64,000 nt of DNA from Methylocella tundrae (lineage in GTDB: Bacteria; Pseudomonadota; Alphaproteobacteria; Rhizobiales; Beijerinckiaceae), in the NCBI RefSeq assembly GCF_038024855.1, contig NZ_CP139089.1, positions 2,638,501-2,702,500 on the forward strand. Direction: 5' to 3'. Both the position numbers and the translations under genes were made by a program. Below the pieces are notes generated by a model. The model saw only the letters and a program-made list of their open reading frames with translations. It was not told the DNA's origin and did no database searches. Positions within the stretch are counted from its first letter, which is position 1. Every line of letters begins with the position of its first letter. Positions 26,307 to 35,565 of the stretch are shown here, one piece after another.

Positions 26307-27353
26307 ATGCCGCTTACCGTCGCCGTCCAGATGGACCCGATCGAAAAAATCAACGTCGCCGGCGATACGACGTTCGCCCTCCTCCTCGAAGCGCAGGCGC
26401 GTGGGCACAGATTGATCTATTACACCCCGGACAAGCTTTCGCTGTCGGAGGGCCGCGTCATCGCCGAAGCGGCGCCGCTTACGGTTCGCGACGTCGCCGG
26501 CGACCACTTCACATTGGGCGAGGCAAGGCCGGCTGATCTCGCCGAAGCCGATGTGGTGCTGCTGCGCCAGGACCCGCCCTTCGACCTCGCCTATATCACC
26601 TCGACGCATCTGCTCGAAATGCTGCCCGCGCATGTGCTCGTCGTCAATGACCCGGCCAGCGTCAGAAACGCGCCGGAAAAACTGTTCGTCATGCAGTTCC
26701 CGGATCTCATGCCGCCGACGCTGATCAGCCGCGACAAGAGAGCCATCGAGGCGTTCCGTGAAACGCATGGCGAAGTCGTGATGAAGCCGCTCTACGGACA
26801 TGGCGGCGCGGCGGTGTTCAAGGTCGCGCGCAAGGATCCGAATTTCGGGTCGCTTTATGATTTATTCGCGGCGAGTTTTCGCGAGCCATGGGTCGTGCAG
26901 CGGTTTCTGCCCCGGGTCAGCCTCGGCGACAAGCGCATCATTCTGATCGACGGCGTTGCCCTTGGCGCAGTGAACCGCGTGCCGGCCGAAAACGACATTC
27001 GATCGAACATGGTGCGCGGCGGCGCGGCGGCCGCGACGGAGTTCACCGCGCGCGAAAAGGAAATTTGCGCGACGATCGGCCCGGAACTAAAACGGCGCGG
27101 CCTGGTTCTCGTCGGCATCGACGTCATCGACGGACATCTGACCGAAATCAACGTCACCTCTCCGACAGGCGTGCGTGCGATCAAGCGCGTCGGCGGCCCT
27201 GATCTCGCGGTCGCCGCCTGGGACGCGTTTGAGGCGAGACTGCAAGCCAGAAACAATGACATCGCCGCGCCTCTTGAGGATGCGCGATCGGGATGGAGTC
27301 CAGACCGGCTGCGAAGCGCGGCGCGCTCCAGAGAACCTAATCGGAACCTTTGA
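26307..27353 (+). CDS. gshB: Glutathione synthetase
   Basis: ATP-grasp enzyme of 348 residues that joins gamma-glutamylcysteine and glycine. It begins [26 protein letters not shown], the canonical GshB start. [43 protein letters not shown] and [19 protein letters not shown] are the substrate and ATP/Mg-binding segments. GAAGG precedes the ATG at 26307; the open frame starting at 26229 is not needed. The last 20 residues form a charged tail. The stop region overlaps the possible start of glnD. Confidence 0.94.
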   Translation: MPLTVAVQMDPIEKINVAGDTTFALLLEAQARGHRLIYYTPDKLSLSEGRVIAEAAPLTVRDVAGDHFTLGEARPADLAEADVVLLRQDPPFDLAYITSTHLLEMLPAHVLVVNDPASVRNAPEKLFVMQFPDLMPPTLISRDKRAIEAFRETHGEVVMKPLYGHGGAAVFKVARKDPNFGSLYDLFAASFREPWVVQRFLPRVSLGDKRIILIDGVALGAVNRVPAENDIRSNMVRGGAAAATEFTAREKEICATIGPELKRRGLVLVGIDVIDGHLTEINVTSPTGVRAIKRVGGPDLAVAAWDAFEARLQARNNDIAAPLEDARSGWSPDRLRSAARSREPNRNL

Positions 27354-27358
27354 CGCCT

Positions 27359-30172
27359 ATGCTCGAATCCATGTCCCCCACGCGATCGCGGCGCGGACCA
27401 GCTCCGAACGCCGCGATGCTGTTCGATCGCTCCAAAGTGCGCGCCAAAATCAAGGCCGCGCATGCCGACGAGGCGGCGGGCGAGGCGATGCGGCCGCAGG
27501 TTCTGGCGATTTTACGCGAGGCCCTCGACCATGGCCGGCAGCACGCGCGGCGGGCGCTCGAAGCCAAGGGCAGCGGGCTCGTCTGCGCGGCGCAACTCGC
27601 CTTTATCGAAGACGAATTGATCGAATCCATCTATCATTATGTGCTGACCTATGTGCATCCGGCGAGGGGCGGGGAGACGGAGCCCCCTTGCGCCATCGCC
27701 GCGGTCGGCGGCTACGGCCGCGCGACCCTCGCGCCGGGGTCCGACATCGATCTCCTTTTTCTGCTGCCGGAAGGAGCTTCCGCGCGCACGCAGAACATTA
27801 TTCAGTCGATCCTCTATATTTTGTGGGACCTCGGCCAGAAGGTCGGTCATTCCACCCGCACCATCGAGGAATGCCTCAGCGAGGCGCGTGGCGATTTCAC
27901 GGTGCGCACAGCCCTCCTCGAAGCGCGTTTCCTGCTCGGCGACGCCGCGCGTTTCGAAGCCATGCGCACGCGTTTCGAGCGCGAAATCGTGCATGGGACG
28001 GCGGCCGAATTCGTCGCCGCCAAGCTCGCCGAGCGCGACGCCCGCATCGCCAAGGCCGGCCGCTCGCGTTATCTCGTCGAGCCGCAGGTCAAGGACGGCA
28101 AAGGCGGACTTCGCGACCTCAACACCTTGTTCTGGATTGGCAAATACGTCTACGAAGTGCGCGAGCCCGCCGAGCTAGTCGGCGCCGGCCTGTTTTCGCG
28201 CGCCGAATACAGGCTCTTTGTCCGATGCGAGGAATTCCTCTGGCGCGTGCGCTGCCATCTCCATTTCCTGACCGGCCGCGCCGAGGAGAGGCTGACTTTC
28301 GACCATCAGCGCGAGATCGCGGCGCAGCTCGGCTATTCGACGCGCGGCGGCCTCGCCAGCGTCGAACGCTTCATGAAGCATTATTTTCTGGTCGCCAAGG
28401 AAGTCGGCGATCTCACCGCCATCGTCTGCGCCGCGCTCGAGGAAAAGCAGGCAAAGCCGCACGCCATGCTGGACCGCTTCGGCCCCTTCCTGCCGACGCC
28501 GACCGCCATTACCGCCGGCGATTTCGCCATTGAAAGCGGCCGTGTGACGGTTGCTGCGGAGGATGCGTTCGACGCTAATCCCGTCAATCTCGTCAAGCTT
28601 TTCTGGGTCGCCGACCGCAACGGGCTTGCGATCCACCCCGACGCCACGCGGCTCGTCACCAGGTCGTTGAAGCGCATCGACGCGAAGTTGCGCGCCGACC
28701 CCGAAGCCAACAGGCTGTTTCTCGATGTGCTGACGTCCCGCAATACGCCCGAGATCGTGCTGCGGCTGATGAATGAAGCCGGCGTCCTCGGCCGTTTCGT
28801 GCCGGAGTTCGGCAAGATCGTCGCGCTGATGCAGTTCAACATGTATCATCACTATACGGTCGACGAGCATCTTCTGCGCGCGGTCGGCAATCTCGCGGAT
28901 CTGGAGCAGCAGCGATTTTCCGGCGAACATCCGCTCGCGAGCGAGATCTTGCTGTCGATCAGCAATCGCACCGCGCTGGTCGTCGCGCTTTTCCTGCATG
29001 ACGTCGCCAAGGGCCGACTTGAAGATCATTCGACCGCTGGCGCAAAAGTCGCGCGCGTCGTGTGTCCGCGCCTCGGCCTTAGCGACGCGGAGACCGAAAC
29101 CGTCGCCTGGCTTATCGAGAACCATCTCGTCATGTCGGATACGGCGCAGCGGCGTGATCTCGGCGACCGCCAGACGGTCGCCACTTTCGCGCAAAAGGTG
29201 CAGACGCTGGAGCGGCTTAAAATGCTGTTCATCCTGACGGTGTGCGACATTCGCGCAGTCGGGCCCGGCGTCTGGAACCATTGGAAGGCCGAGCTGCTGC
29301 GCACGCTGTACTGGGAAACCGAGATGGTGCTCGCCGGCGGCCATTCGACCATCGACCGCCGCCGCCGCGTCGCTCAGGCCCAGCTCGAGCTGCGCCGCGG
29401 TCTGCCGAACTGGACGGACCTCGATTTCGTCGCCTACGCGGAGCGTCATCCGCAAGCCTATTGGCTCAAGGCCGATCTCGAACAGCAGATCCTCCACGCC
29501 AAATTGCTGAATATGACCGAGGTCGAGATGCCGGCCCCGGTGACGCATATCGTCATCGATCCGTCGCGCGGCGTGACCGAACTCACCGTCATCGCGCCGG
29601 ATCATCCAAAGCTCCTGTCCGTCATCGCCGGGGCCTGCGCCGCCTCTTCGGCGAATATCGTCGACGCGCAGGTGTTCACGACCACCGACGGCATGGCGCT
29701 CGACACGATCGTGGTGTCGCGCGCCTTCGACTACGATGAAGACGAACTGCGGCGCGCGAGCCGCATCGCTTACGCGGTCGAAAAGGCGCTGGCCGGCGAT
29801 ATCGAGCTCAAGGAGATGGTGGCGGCGCGCGGCGGCGGCCAGCCAGGCGCCCGCCAGAAGACGTTCAGGGTTCATCCAGAGGTCACGATCGACAATACGC
29901 TGTCGGCCCGGCTGACCGTCGTCGAAGTTTCCGGCCTCGACCGGCCGGGCCTTCTGTTCGATCTGACCACGGCTCTGTCCGGGCTCGATCTCAACATCAG
30001 CTCCGCCCATATCGCGACATTTGGCGAAAGAGCCGCCGACGTGTTCTATGTGACCGACCTCAATGGCGAGAAGATCGCGAGCGCCGGGCAGCAGGACTCG
30101 ATTCGCCGCTCGATCCTGAAGGTTTTCGAGCCGCAGAAGGAGGAGCTTGCGCCCAAAGCCGGCAAACGCTGA
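27359..30172 (+). CDS. glnD: [Protein-PII] uridylyltransferase/uridylyl-removing enzyme
   Basis: Nitrogen sensor of 937 residues that adds UMP to PII proteins when glutamine is low and removes it when glutamine is high. The nucleotidyltransferase motif GGYGRATLAPGSDIDLLFL lies near 117-135. The HD hydrolase motif is LVVALFLHDVAKGRLEDHS around 540. Two C-terminal ACT domains (ELTVIAPDHPKLLSVIAG; VVEVSGLDRPGLLFDLT) sense glutamine. ATG 27359 lies five bases after the gshB stop; a TTG at 27350 overlapping that stop is an alternative. Confidence 0.95.
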   Translation: MLESMSPTRSRRGPAPNAAMLFDRSKVRAKIKAAHADEAAGEAMRPQVLAILREALDHGRQHARRALEAKGSGLVCAAQLAFIEDELIESIYHYVLTYVHPARGGETEPPCAIAAVGGYGRATLAPGSDIDLLFLLPEGASARTQNIIQSILYILWDLGQKVGHSTRTIEECLSEARGDFTVRTALLEARFLLGDAARFEAMRTRFEREIVHGTAAEFVAAKLAERDARIAKAGRSRYLVEPQVKDGKGGLRDLNTLFWIGKYVYEVREPAELVGAGLFSRAEYRLFVRCEEFLWRVRCHLHFLTGRAEERLTFDHQREIAAQLGYSTRGGLASVERFMKHYFLVAKEVGDLTAIVCAALEEKQAKPHAMLDRFGPFLPTPTAITAGDFAIESGRVTVAAEDAFDANPVNLVKLFWVADRNGLAIHPDATRLVTRSLKRIDAKLRADPEANRLFLDVLTSRNTPEIVLRLMNEAGVLGRFVPEFGKIVALMQFNMYHHYTVDEHLLRAVGNLADLEQQRFSGEHPLASEILLSISNRTALVVALFLHDVAKGRLEDHSTAGAKVARVVCPRLGLSDAETETVAWLIENHLVMSDTAQRRDLGDRQTVATFAQKVQTLERLKMLFILTVCDIRAVGPGVWNHWKAELLRTLYWETEMVLAGGHSTIDRRRRVAQAQLELRRGLPNWTDLDFVAYAERHPQAYWLKADLEQQILHAKLLNMTEVEMPAPVTHIVIDPSRGVTELTVIAPDHPKLLSVIAGACAASSANIVDAQVFTTTDGMALDTIVVSRAFDYDEDELRRASRIAYAVEKALAGDIELKEMVAARGGGQPGARQKTFRVHPEVTIDNTLSARLTVVEVSGLDRPGLLFDLTTALSGLDLNISSAHIATFGERAADVFYVTDLNGEKIASAGQQDSIRRSILKVFEPQKEELAPKAGKR

Positions 30173-30249
30173 CCGCGCATCTTAAGCTCAAGCTCGGCAG
30201 TCGGGCGGGGGGTTCCTCGAGCCAATGATTTTTTGGCTTTTTCGAAAAG

Positions 30250-30280
30250 CTTGATTTTTGCCGCTGGAAAACTGATATCC
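30250..30280 (+). promoter_or_regulatory. Possible heat-shock (RpoH) promoter of grpE
   Basis: CTTG at 30250-30253, an 18-base spacer and CTGATATCC at 30272-30280 resemble the alphaproteobacterial RpoH pattern (CTTG-N17/18-CYTATNT). It lies about 30 bases before the grpE start. One position of the -10 element deviates, so this is tentative. Confidence 0.35.
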
Positions 30281-30310
30281 AGCCTGTCTTTACCTTCAGC
30301 AGATTGACCC

Positions 30311-30886
30311 ATGAACGATATAGAGAACACGCAAAACGATCCGGACGACGTCAATGCGGCGGTGACTGAATCTGCGCAAAAGCCAGCGGGCGAGCCGGAT
30401 CCCTTTGTCGTGCTCGAAAATCTTCAGCTCGAAAATGCCGGGTTGAAAGACAAGCTTCTGCGCACGCTCGCCGATATGGAGAATTTGCGCCGGCGCACCG
30501 AGAAGGAAGTCGCCGACGCCAAAACCTATGGCGTTACGTCCTTTGCGCGGGACATGCTGACCTTCGCCGACAATCTGCATCGCGCCATCGCCAATGTGCC
30601 GGCGGACGTGCGGGCGAAGGCGGAGCCCGCCGTCAAAAGCCTGATCGAAGGGCTTGAGCTGACTGACCGCGATTTCGCGTCAAGGCTCGAGCGTTATGGC
30701 GTGAAAAAACTCGATCCGCAGGGGCAGAAATTCGACCCCAATCTGCATGAGGCGCTGTTCGAGCAGCCGGACGAGAGCGTGCCGACCGGCACGGTCGTTC
30801 AGGTGATCGAGCCGGGCTATGTCATTGGCGAGCGCGTGCTGCGTCCGGCCAAGGTCGGCGTCTCGCGCGGCGGCCCGAAGGGCTGA
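30311..30886 (+). CDS. grpE: GrpE nucleotide exchange factor
   Basis: Cochaperone of 191 residues that releases ADP from DnaK. An acidic start and long coiled coil (LENLQLENAGLKDKLLRTLADMENLRRRTEKEV) precede the conserved FARDMLTFADNLHRAI, then the beta-wing domain with YGVKKLDPQGQKFDPNLHEALFE, GTVVQVIEPGYVIGERVLRPAKVGV. Length and motifs are normal. hrcA, the usual upstream neighbour, is absent; glnD lies upstream instead. Confidence 0.96.
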   Translation: MNDIENTQNDPDDVNAAVTESAQKPAGEPDPFVVLENLQLENAGLKDKLLRTLADMENLRRRTEKEVADAKTYGVTSFARDMLTFADNLHRAIANVPADVRAKAEPAVKSLIEGLELTDRDFASRLERYGVKKLDPQGQKFDPNLHEALFEQPDESVPTGTVVQVIEPGYVIGERVLRPAKVGVSRGGPKG

Positions 30887-30936
30887 AGCCGGACGCAGCC
30901 CCGTTTTCGGTGACCGGGCGTTCCCTTGAATGGTAT

Positions 30937-31338
30937 TCACGGCGATAGTGCGTCGATGATCCGGCAATCTGCGACAACGCCGCGGCTGCAGCTTCCGATC
31001 AGCTCACGCAGCTGATGGCGAAGCGCTGTCAGGTCGGCGATCTTTCGCTCCACCTTATCCAGATGCTCCCGCGCGATGGCGTCTACGTCGGCGCAATCGT
31101 GATCGTGTTGGCCGGCTAGATCGAGCAAGGCGCGTATCTGATCAAGGGTGAATCCCAGATCCCTGGCGCGGCGGACGAAGCTGAGGCGATTCAACTCAGC
31201 GGCAGAGTAGCTTCGGTAATTGCCGTCGACCGTTCTGGCTGGCGGCGGTAGCAGCCCAATTCGTTCATAGTAGCGGATGGTCTCAACCTTCACGCCCGTC
31301 TGTCGCGCCAAGGTTCCGATTGTCAGTCGTTCGTCCAT
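30937..31338 (-). CDS. MerR-family metal-responsive regulator
   Basis: Regulator of 133 residues: MDERLTIGTLARQTGVKVETIR winged-helix start, YYERIGLLPPPART, a LSFVRRARDLGFTLDQIRALL hinge, then a dimerisation helix. Cys at about 79 (DCADVDAIA), and a C-terminal GSCSRGVVADCRIIDALS supply a Cys-rich metal site like those of ZntR/CadR/PbrR proteins. The ATG at 31338 is the conventional start; an upstream in-frame start would run through the operator. It is divergent from the cation transporter gene it probably controls. The metal (Zn, Cd, Pb or Co) cannot be told. Confidence 0.88.
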   Translation of the reverse strand: MDERLTIGTLARQTGVKVETIRYYERIGLLPPPARTVDGNYRSYSAAELNRLSFVRRARDLGFTLDQIRALLDLAGQHDHDCADVDAIAREHLDKVERKIADLTALRHQLRELIGSCSRGVVADCRIIDALSP

Positions 31339-31342
31339 GCTG

Positions 31343-31375
31343 TTGACCCTGTAGTGACTACAGGGTGCATATAAG
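31343..31375 (+). promoter_or_regulatory. MerR-type operator-promoter of the cation transporter
   Basis: A perfect dyad with 10-bp arms ACCCTGTAGT and ACTACAGGGT around one G (31346-31366) lies between TTGACC (31343-31348) and ATATAAG (31369-31375). The over-long spacer of about 20 bases, with the dyad inside it, is the signature of MerR-activated promoters. It points toward the cation transporter gene. Confidence 0.88.
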
Positions 31376-31403
31376 GCGCTCACCTAACAAAGGCGAGACC
31401 GAT

Positions 31404-32051
31404 ATGACTGGCTGCTGCCACAATGAGCATTGCGCTCCGGCCAAAACGACTGGCGCTCCGCAGTGGCGTCGAGCGCTCTGGATCGCGCTCGCGATCAACC
31501 TCGCCATGTTCTCGATCGAGATTGCCGCCGGCGTCGTCGCTGATTCAGCTTCGTTACAGGCCGACGCGCTCGACTTTATGGGCGATTCAGCAAATTACGC
31601 GATCAGCCTGATGGTGTCCGGCCTTGCCCTCACTTGGCGGGCGCGCGCCGCCTTCGCCAAGGGGGCGACGCTTATGGCGTTCAGCCTCTGGGTGATCGCG
31701 ATCACGGTTTGGCACGCTCTGTTCCATGCAGTTCCCGAGGCGGAAGTCATGGGCGCCATTGGACTTATGGCGATCGCCGCCAATGGATTCGTCGCCCTGC
31801 TGCTCTATCGCTTCAGGACCGGCGACTCGAACATGCGCTCGGTCTGGATCTGCTCACGAAACGATGTGATCGGCAACGCTGCGGTCCTCCTCGCGGCGGC
31901 AGGCGTGTTTGGAACAGGAGCGGGCTCGCCCGACATTATCGTGGCCTCGATCATGGCCCTGCTTGGCCTCAGCGGTGGGGCCGAAATTATGCGCCACGCG
32001 GCGCGGGATCAGCGCACCGACAGCATGCCCGCAGTGGCCAGGGCTGAATAA
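31404..32051 (+). CDS. Cation-diffusion-facilitator-like heavy-metal transporter
   Basis: Membrane protein of 215 residues with about six hydrophobic helices and no cytoplasmic C-terminal domain. The N-terminus is Cys/His-rich (TGCCHNEHCAP). Helix 2 has DALDFMGDSANYAISL and helix 5 has CSRNDVIGNAAVLLAA, at the positions of the metal-binding (H/D)xxxD motifs of CDF exporters, with Asp and Asn in place of His. It should export a heavy-metal cation. It is transcribed from the MerR-type promoter 30 bases upstream. Shorter than classical CzcD-type proteins. Confidence 0.75.
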   Translation: MTGCCHNEHCAPAKTTGAPQWRRALWIALAINLAMFSIEIAAGVVADSASLQADALDFMGDSANYAISLMVSGLALTWRARAAFAKGATLMAFSLWVIAITVWHALFHAVPEAEVMGAIGLMAIAANGFVALLLYRFRTGDSNMRSVWICSRNDVIGNAAVLLAAAGVFGTGAGSPDIIVASIMALLGLSGGAEIMRHAARDQRTDSMPAVARAE

Positions 32052-32065
32052 CGCCCCAGACCCCC

Positions 32066-33061
32066 TTACAGCATGGAGGGCAGCACGCGGTCGGGCGGGC
32101 GATGGCCGTCCATGAACATCTTGACATTGACGATGACCTTTTCGCCCATGTCGATGCGCCCCTCCGTCGTCGCCGACCCCATATGCGGCAGTAAGGTCAC
32201 CTTCCCCGCTTCCGCGAGCCGGATCAGCTTTTTCGACACCGCCGGCTCATGTTCGAACACGTCGAGCCCGGCGCCGCCGAGTTCGCCCGTCTCCAGCATC
32301 TTGGTCAGGGCCGCCTCGTCGATGATCTCGCCGCGCGCCGTATTGACCACGATGGCGTGCGGGTGGAGATATTTCAGCCGCCGCGCCGAAAGCAGATGAT
32401 AGGTCGCCGGCGTGTGCGGGCAATTGACCGAGACGATGTCCATGCGCGCGAGCATCTGATCGAGCGATTCCCAATAGGTCGCCTCGAGCGCCTCCTCGAT
32501 CGCGGAGGCGACATGGCGGCGGTTGTGGTAATGGATCTGCAGGCCGAAAGCTTTGGCGCGGCGCGCGAGCGCCTGGCCGATGCGGCCCATGCCCACGATG
32601 CCGAGCCTTTTGCCGGTGATCCTGCGCCCCAGCATCCAGGTCGGCGACCATCCGATCCATTCGCCGGAAGGGATCAGCTTCGCGCCTTCGACGATCCGGC
32701 GCGCGACGGCAAGAATCAATGCCATCGTCATGTCGGCGGTGTCCTCGGTCAGGACGCCAGGCGTGTTGGTGATCGTGATGCCCCTGTCGGCGGCGGCGGC
32801 GACGTCGATATTGTCGACGCCATTGCCGAAATTGGCGATCAATTTCATTTGCTCGCCGGCAAGCCCGATGAGTTCGACGTCGATGCGGTCTGTGACGGTC
32901 GGGACGAGCACGTCGGCGGTCGCCAGGGCCGCGGCGAGTTCGCTGCGCGACATCGGCTTGTCGTCAAGATTGAGTCTTGCGTCAAAAAGCTCGCACATGC
33001 GCGTTTCCACGACGTCCGGCAATTTACGCGTGACGATGACGAGCGGTTTTTTTCGGGCCAT
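32066..33061 (-). CDS. D-2-hydroxyacid dehydrogenase (glyoxylate/hydroxypyruvate reductase type)
   Basis: NAD(P)H-dependent dehydrogenase of 331 residues. Substrate-loop ANFGNGVDNID, Rossmann motif GIVGMGRIGQALARR, the catalytic Arg in NTARGEIIDE, Glu in the GLDVFEHEP segment and His in LLPHMGSAT are all present. This combination is typical of GyaR-like glyoxylate reductases. GGAAAGAGG directly upstream supports the ATG at 33061. Exact substrate (glyoxylate, hydroxypyruvate or another) is not decided by the sequence. Confidence 0.88.
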   Translation of the reverse strand: MARKKPLVIVTRKLPDVVETRMCELFDARLNLDDKPMSRSELAAALATADVLVPTVTDRIDVELIGLAGEQMKLIANFGNGVDNIDVAAAADRGITITNTPGVLTEDTADMTMALILAVARRIVEGAKLIPSGEWIGWSPTWMLGRRITGKRLGIVGMGRIGQALARRAKAFGLQIHYHNRRHVASAIEEALEATYWESLDQMLARMDIVSVNCPHTPATYHLLSARRLKYLHPHAIVVNTARGEIIDEAALTKMLETGELGGAGLDVFEHEPAVSKKLIRLAEAGKVTLLPHMGSATTEGRIDMGEKVIVNVKMFMDGHRPPDRVLPSML

Positions 33062-33355
33062 CCTCTTTCCTGTCCTCCCGAAACCATGCGCTTTTCGACA
33101 CAAACTGGGGAAACCGCCAGCCGCCGGCCCGCCGTTCAGCGGGGGCGGGCGGTGAAAAGCATCCCCTCTTCACCCGGCTTTAACCGCGACCGGCACAAAA
33201 ACAAGCTTCATTTGGCTGCTTGCCTCAAAGCCAGGGTCTTCGTAGCAGATGACATGTCAAAGACAAGAACGCTCGCCAGTCTTGCGGGAAGCTGTTCGCG
33301 CCGCAGCGGCTCGCGCGTTTGCAAGGGACCAGGACAGAATGGAAGATTGGGCGCA

Positions 33356-33886
33356 GTGAGGGCGAAACGCTTTTTGACCGGCCTCATGGCCCTGTCCGCG
33401 GCCGCGCTCGGCTGGAGCCTCGCCGCGAGCCCCGCCCTCTCCGATCAGACCGGTTCAGCCAGCGGCCTGCCCGTGCCGCGCTATGTCAGTCTGAAATCGG
33501 ATCGCGTGAACCTCCACGAAGGTCCCTCGAAAGATCATCGGACAATCTGGGTCTTTTTGCGCGCCGGGCTTCCCGTTGAGATCACGGCCGAATTTGAAAT
33601 CTGGCGCAAGGTCCGCGATTCCGAAGGCACGGAGGGCTGGGTGCTCCATTCGCTGCTGTCGGGACGCCGCACCGCTCTCGTCACGCCGTGGAAAAAAGGC
33701 GTCGACTCAACGCTTTATGACAAACCCAGCACGCAATCGGCCACAGCCGCGATTTTGCAGCCGAACGTCATTGCAAATGTGCGCAGCTGCGATGGCGCCT
33801 GGTGCCGGGTGTGGGGCGACGGCTTCAAGGGATATATCCAGCAGTCGAATCTCTGGGGCGTCTATCCTAACGAAAAGATCGAGTGA
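33356..33886 (+). CDS. Exported SH3-domain protein
   Basis: Protein of 176 residues. From GTG 33356 it has a signal peptide (RAKRFLTGLMALSAAALGW, cleavage near PALSDQ). Two bacterial SH3 domains follow: YVSLKSDRVNLHEGPSKDH with VEITAEFEIWRKVRDSEGTEGWV, and a second with VIANVRSCDGAWCRVWGDGFKGYIQ. Such proteins are thought to bind peptidoglycan or other periplasmic partners. The frame is open upstream for 1.1 kb, including an ATG at 33254, but only the GTG start places the signal peptide at the N-terminus. Confidence 0.78.
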   Translation: MRAKRFLTGLMALSAAALGWSLAASPALSDQTGSASGLPVPRYVSLKSDRVNLHEGPSKDHRTIWVFLRAGLPVEITAEFEIWRKVRDSEGTEGWVLHSLLSGRRTALVTPWKKGVDSTLYDKPSTQSATAAILQPNVIANVRSCDGAWCRVWGDGFKGYIQQSNLWGVYPNEKIE

Positions 33887-34062
33887 CGCTGGCGACGGTC
33901 CGCCGCCCCGGCGCGAAAGCGCAATCGACAACAGCTGAGCGACCTCTAAAACACAATGCTGTGTTAAAACAAGTAGTTATGGGCTGAATGCGAGCCCGTC
34001 AAGACGCATTCCGCGCTCTGCCGATGAAGCGATTTGCAACGGCTGCGAACCGGAAAAAGGCG

Positions 34063-34269
34063 CTAACCGTCCTTATGGCCGGTTAAATGATCCCACCCTT
34101 GGTGGATGTTCGTCGACAAGCTCTTCAGCTCGTTCTGCACGACATCCCAATTGACCATCGTCCGTTCGGCGGCTCCGTCCGGTCCTTCCCCTTTGTGAGT
34201 CGAATCGAACACATAGGCGGCGCCGATCGTCAGCAACACGCCGACGATAATTCCAAACAAGAAGCGCAT
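34063..34269 (-). CDS. Small single-span membrane protein
   Basis: Protein of 68 residues: MRFLFGIIVGVLLTIGAAYVF is one membrane helix or uncleaved signal anchor, and the remainder (DSTHKGEGPDGAAERTMVNW, LKSLSTNIHQGWDHLTGH) is hydrophilic and should face the periplasm. Function unknown. It has GAAGGTTTCAAG upstream of the ATG. Confidence 0.6.
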   Translation of the reverse strand: MRFLFGIIVGVLLTIGAAYVFDSTHKGEGPDGAAERTMVNWDVVQNELKSLSTNIHQGWDHLTGHKDG

Positions 34270-34536
34270 CTTGAAACCTTCCGCCTAAAATCGCGCCAAA
34301 ACGGCGCGGGAATCACCCTATCTTTTGCGTTCTCAAGCGGTCAAGCAACCGACAGACACAATGTGCGGCCCACCAACCGCCGCGCCGCGCACCAAGCGCC
34401 TGAAAGATTTCAGCAATGGAACAGATTTCTGATTCGCACGTTTCATGTGCATCGTTGGGGAAACGATAGTTTTCATAAGCGTTGCTTTTCAGACGACGCG
34501 CTTTCCATTCGTATCTTCACAAAAAGGGATCGCCTC

Positions 34537-34920
34537 ATGGCTTCGTATGACTTGGATACGGCTTCTGATGACTTGCGAACGACTGCGCGTAATGTACAAA
34601 AGTCGACAAAAGAGGGCGTTGAAGCCGCTCAAGGCAATGCCCGCAAAATCGCAGAGAAAATAAACGACAGGATAAGCGACGGCGTGAACGCCTCCTGGGC
34701 GGCGGCGAGCGACGCTTTGGACCGGGCCCGCGAAACCGCGGGGGGAATAGGCGCGGCCGCCTCCGAAACTTTCGATGAGGGGGTCGGGCGCGCCGAGGAG
34801 GTCTTAAAGAGCGGCGGCAGGGATCTCGCCAAACGCGTCGGCCGGCAGCCTCTTGAGGCCCTGCTCCTCGCCGGGGCCGTCGGCTATCTCATCGGCTATC
34901 TGCTGCACAAAAGAGACTGA
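34537..34920 (+). CDS. DUF883/ElaB-YqjD-like membrane-anchored protein
   Basis: Protein of 127 residues: a long charged helix with Ala-rich heptads (DDLRTTARNVQKSTKEGVEA, SWAAASDALDRARETAGGIG) and a C-terminal membrane helix (PLEALLLAGAVGYLIGYLLHKRD). This matches the DUF883 group, including ElaB/YqjD, tail-anchored proteins linked to ribosome binding in stationary phase in E. coli. AAAAAGGGA lies before the ATG at 34537. Role here unknown. Confidence 0.75.
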   Translation: MASYDLDTASDDLRTTARNVQKSTKEGVEAAQGNARKIAEKINDRISDGVNASWAAASDALDRARETAGGIGAAASETFDEGVGRAEEVLKSGGRDLAKRVGRQPLEALLLAGAVGYLIGYLLHKRD

Positions 34921-34988
34921 GCCTGACAACCCGCCCGCGTCGGACGGGCGAACAAAACGCTATTTGAGACAGACGGTTGGAGAATTAC

Positions 34989-35264
34989 ATGAGCCGCGAG
35001 ACCTGCTCCTTTGCAGAATTGCAATCGGTCTGCTTGCAGACGCTCAAGCAGTGCGAAGGCTTTGAAATGGTGAATGAGGTGCTGGTGCAGGCGCGTGAAA
35101 ATGCCGAAGGCGCCGCCAATTGGACGCTGGCGGCTGTGCGTCCGCGCGTCGACAATAATTCGCTTCGCGCCGCGAGGGGCGTTATCGACTTTCTGCAGAA
35201 GAATTATCAGCTCGACGCCGCCGAAGCCGAGGCCAGGGCGCTCGCCGCGCGGCGGCGGCGCTAG
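34989..35264 (+). CDS. Small hypothetical protein
   Basis: Soluble protein of 91 residues, mostly helical: SFAELQSVCLQTLKQCEGFE, VLVQARENAEGAANWTL, then RGVIDFLQKNYQLDAAEAEA and an Arg-rich end. No domain recognised. GGAG precedes the ATG at 34989. It follows the DUF883-like gene by 68 bases and may share its transcript. The stop codon overlaps a palindromic repeat (35262-35310). Confidence 0.6.
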   Translation: MSRETCSFAELQSVCLQTLKQCEGFEMVNEVLVQARENAEGAANWTLAAVRPRVDNNSLRAARGVIDFLQKNYQLDAAEAEARALAARRRR

Positions 35265-35310
35265 AGCATGGGCCCGAAAATTGGGAACCGGTTTTCGGGC
35301 TCAGGCTCTA
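35262..35310. repeat. Rhizobiales-type intergenic palindromic repeat
   Basis: TAGAGC at the left pairs with GCTCTA at the right, and CCCGAAAA pairs with TTTTCGGG inside, around GGGAACCGG. This matches the short dispersed palindromic elements (core GGGAACCGGTTTTCGG) seen many times per genome in Rhizobiales. It overlaps the upstream stop codon and could also act as a transcription terminator. The remaining 250 bases up to fabH hold nothing else that I recognise. Confidence 0.75.
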
Positions 35311-35565
35311 ATTTATTGATAAGAAACGGATTTAGTCTTTCGGCGCCATCGCGTGCATCGTCAACCGGCTCCAATGCGCCGGCTCCGGCCATTTCCGAGC
35401 CGGCGCGCCCGCGCGGGTCGCGCGGTCTATGTTTCAATTTATGAATCAGATTTGATGGCCGGGCGGCTCTTCTTCCGCCAGATTGGAATGTGACGGCTGG
35501 GCAAGCCCCCCGTTTGGGCTTATCCCTTTTTCCTCAAGCCCAACTGTGTGGTGGAAGGAGAAAGG

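Noticed and set aside
28175..30010. Very long open frame antisense to glnD
   Set aside because: It is the codon-complement shadow of a GC-rich gene with clear GlnD motifs; Asp/Arg/His-rich composition without any domain.
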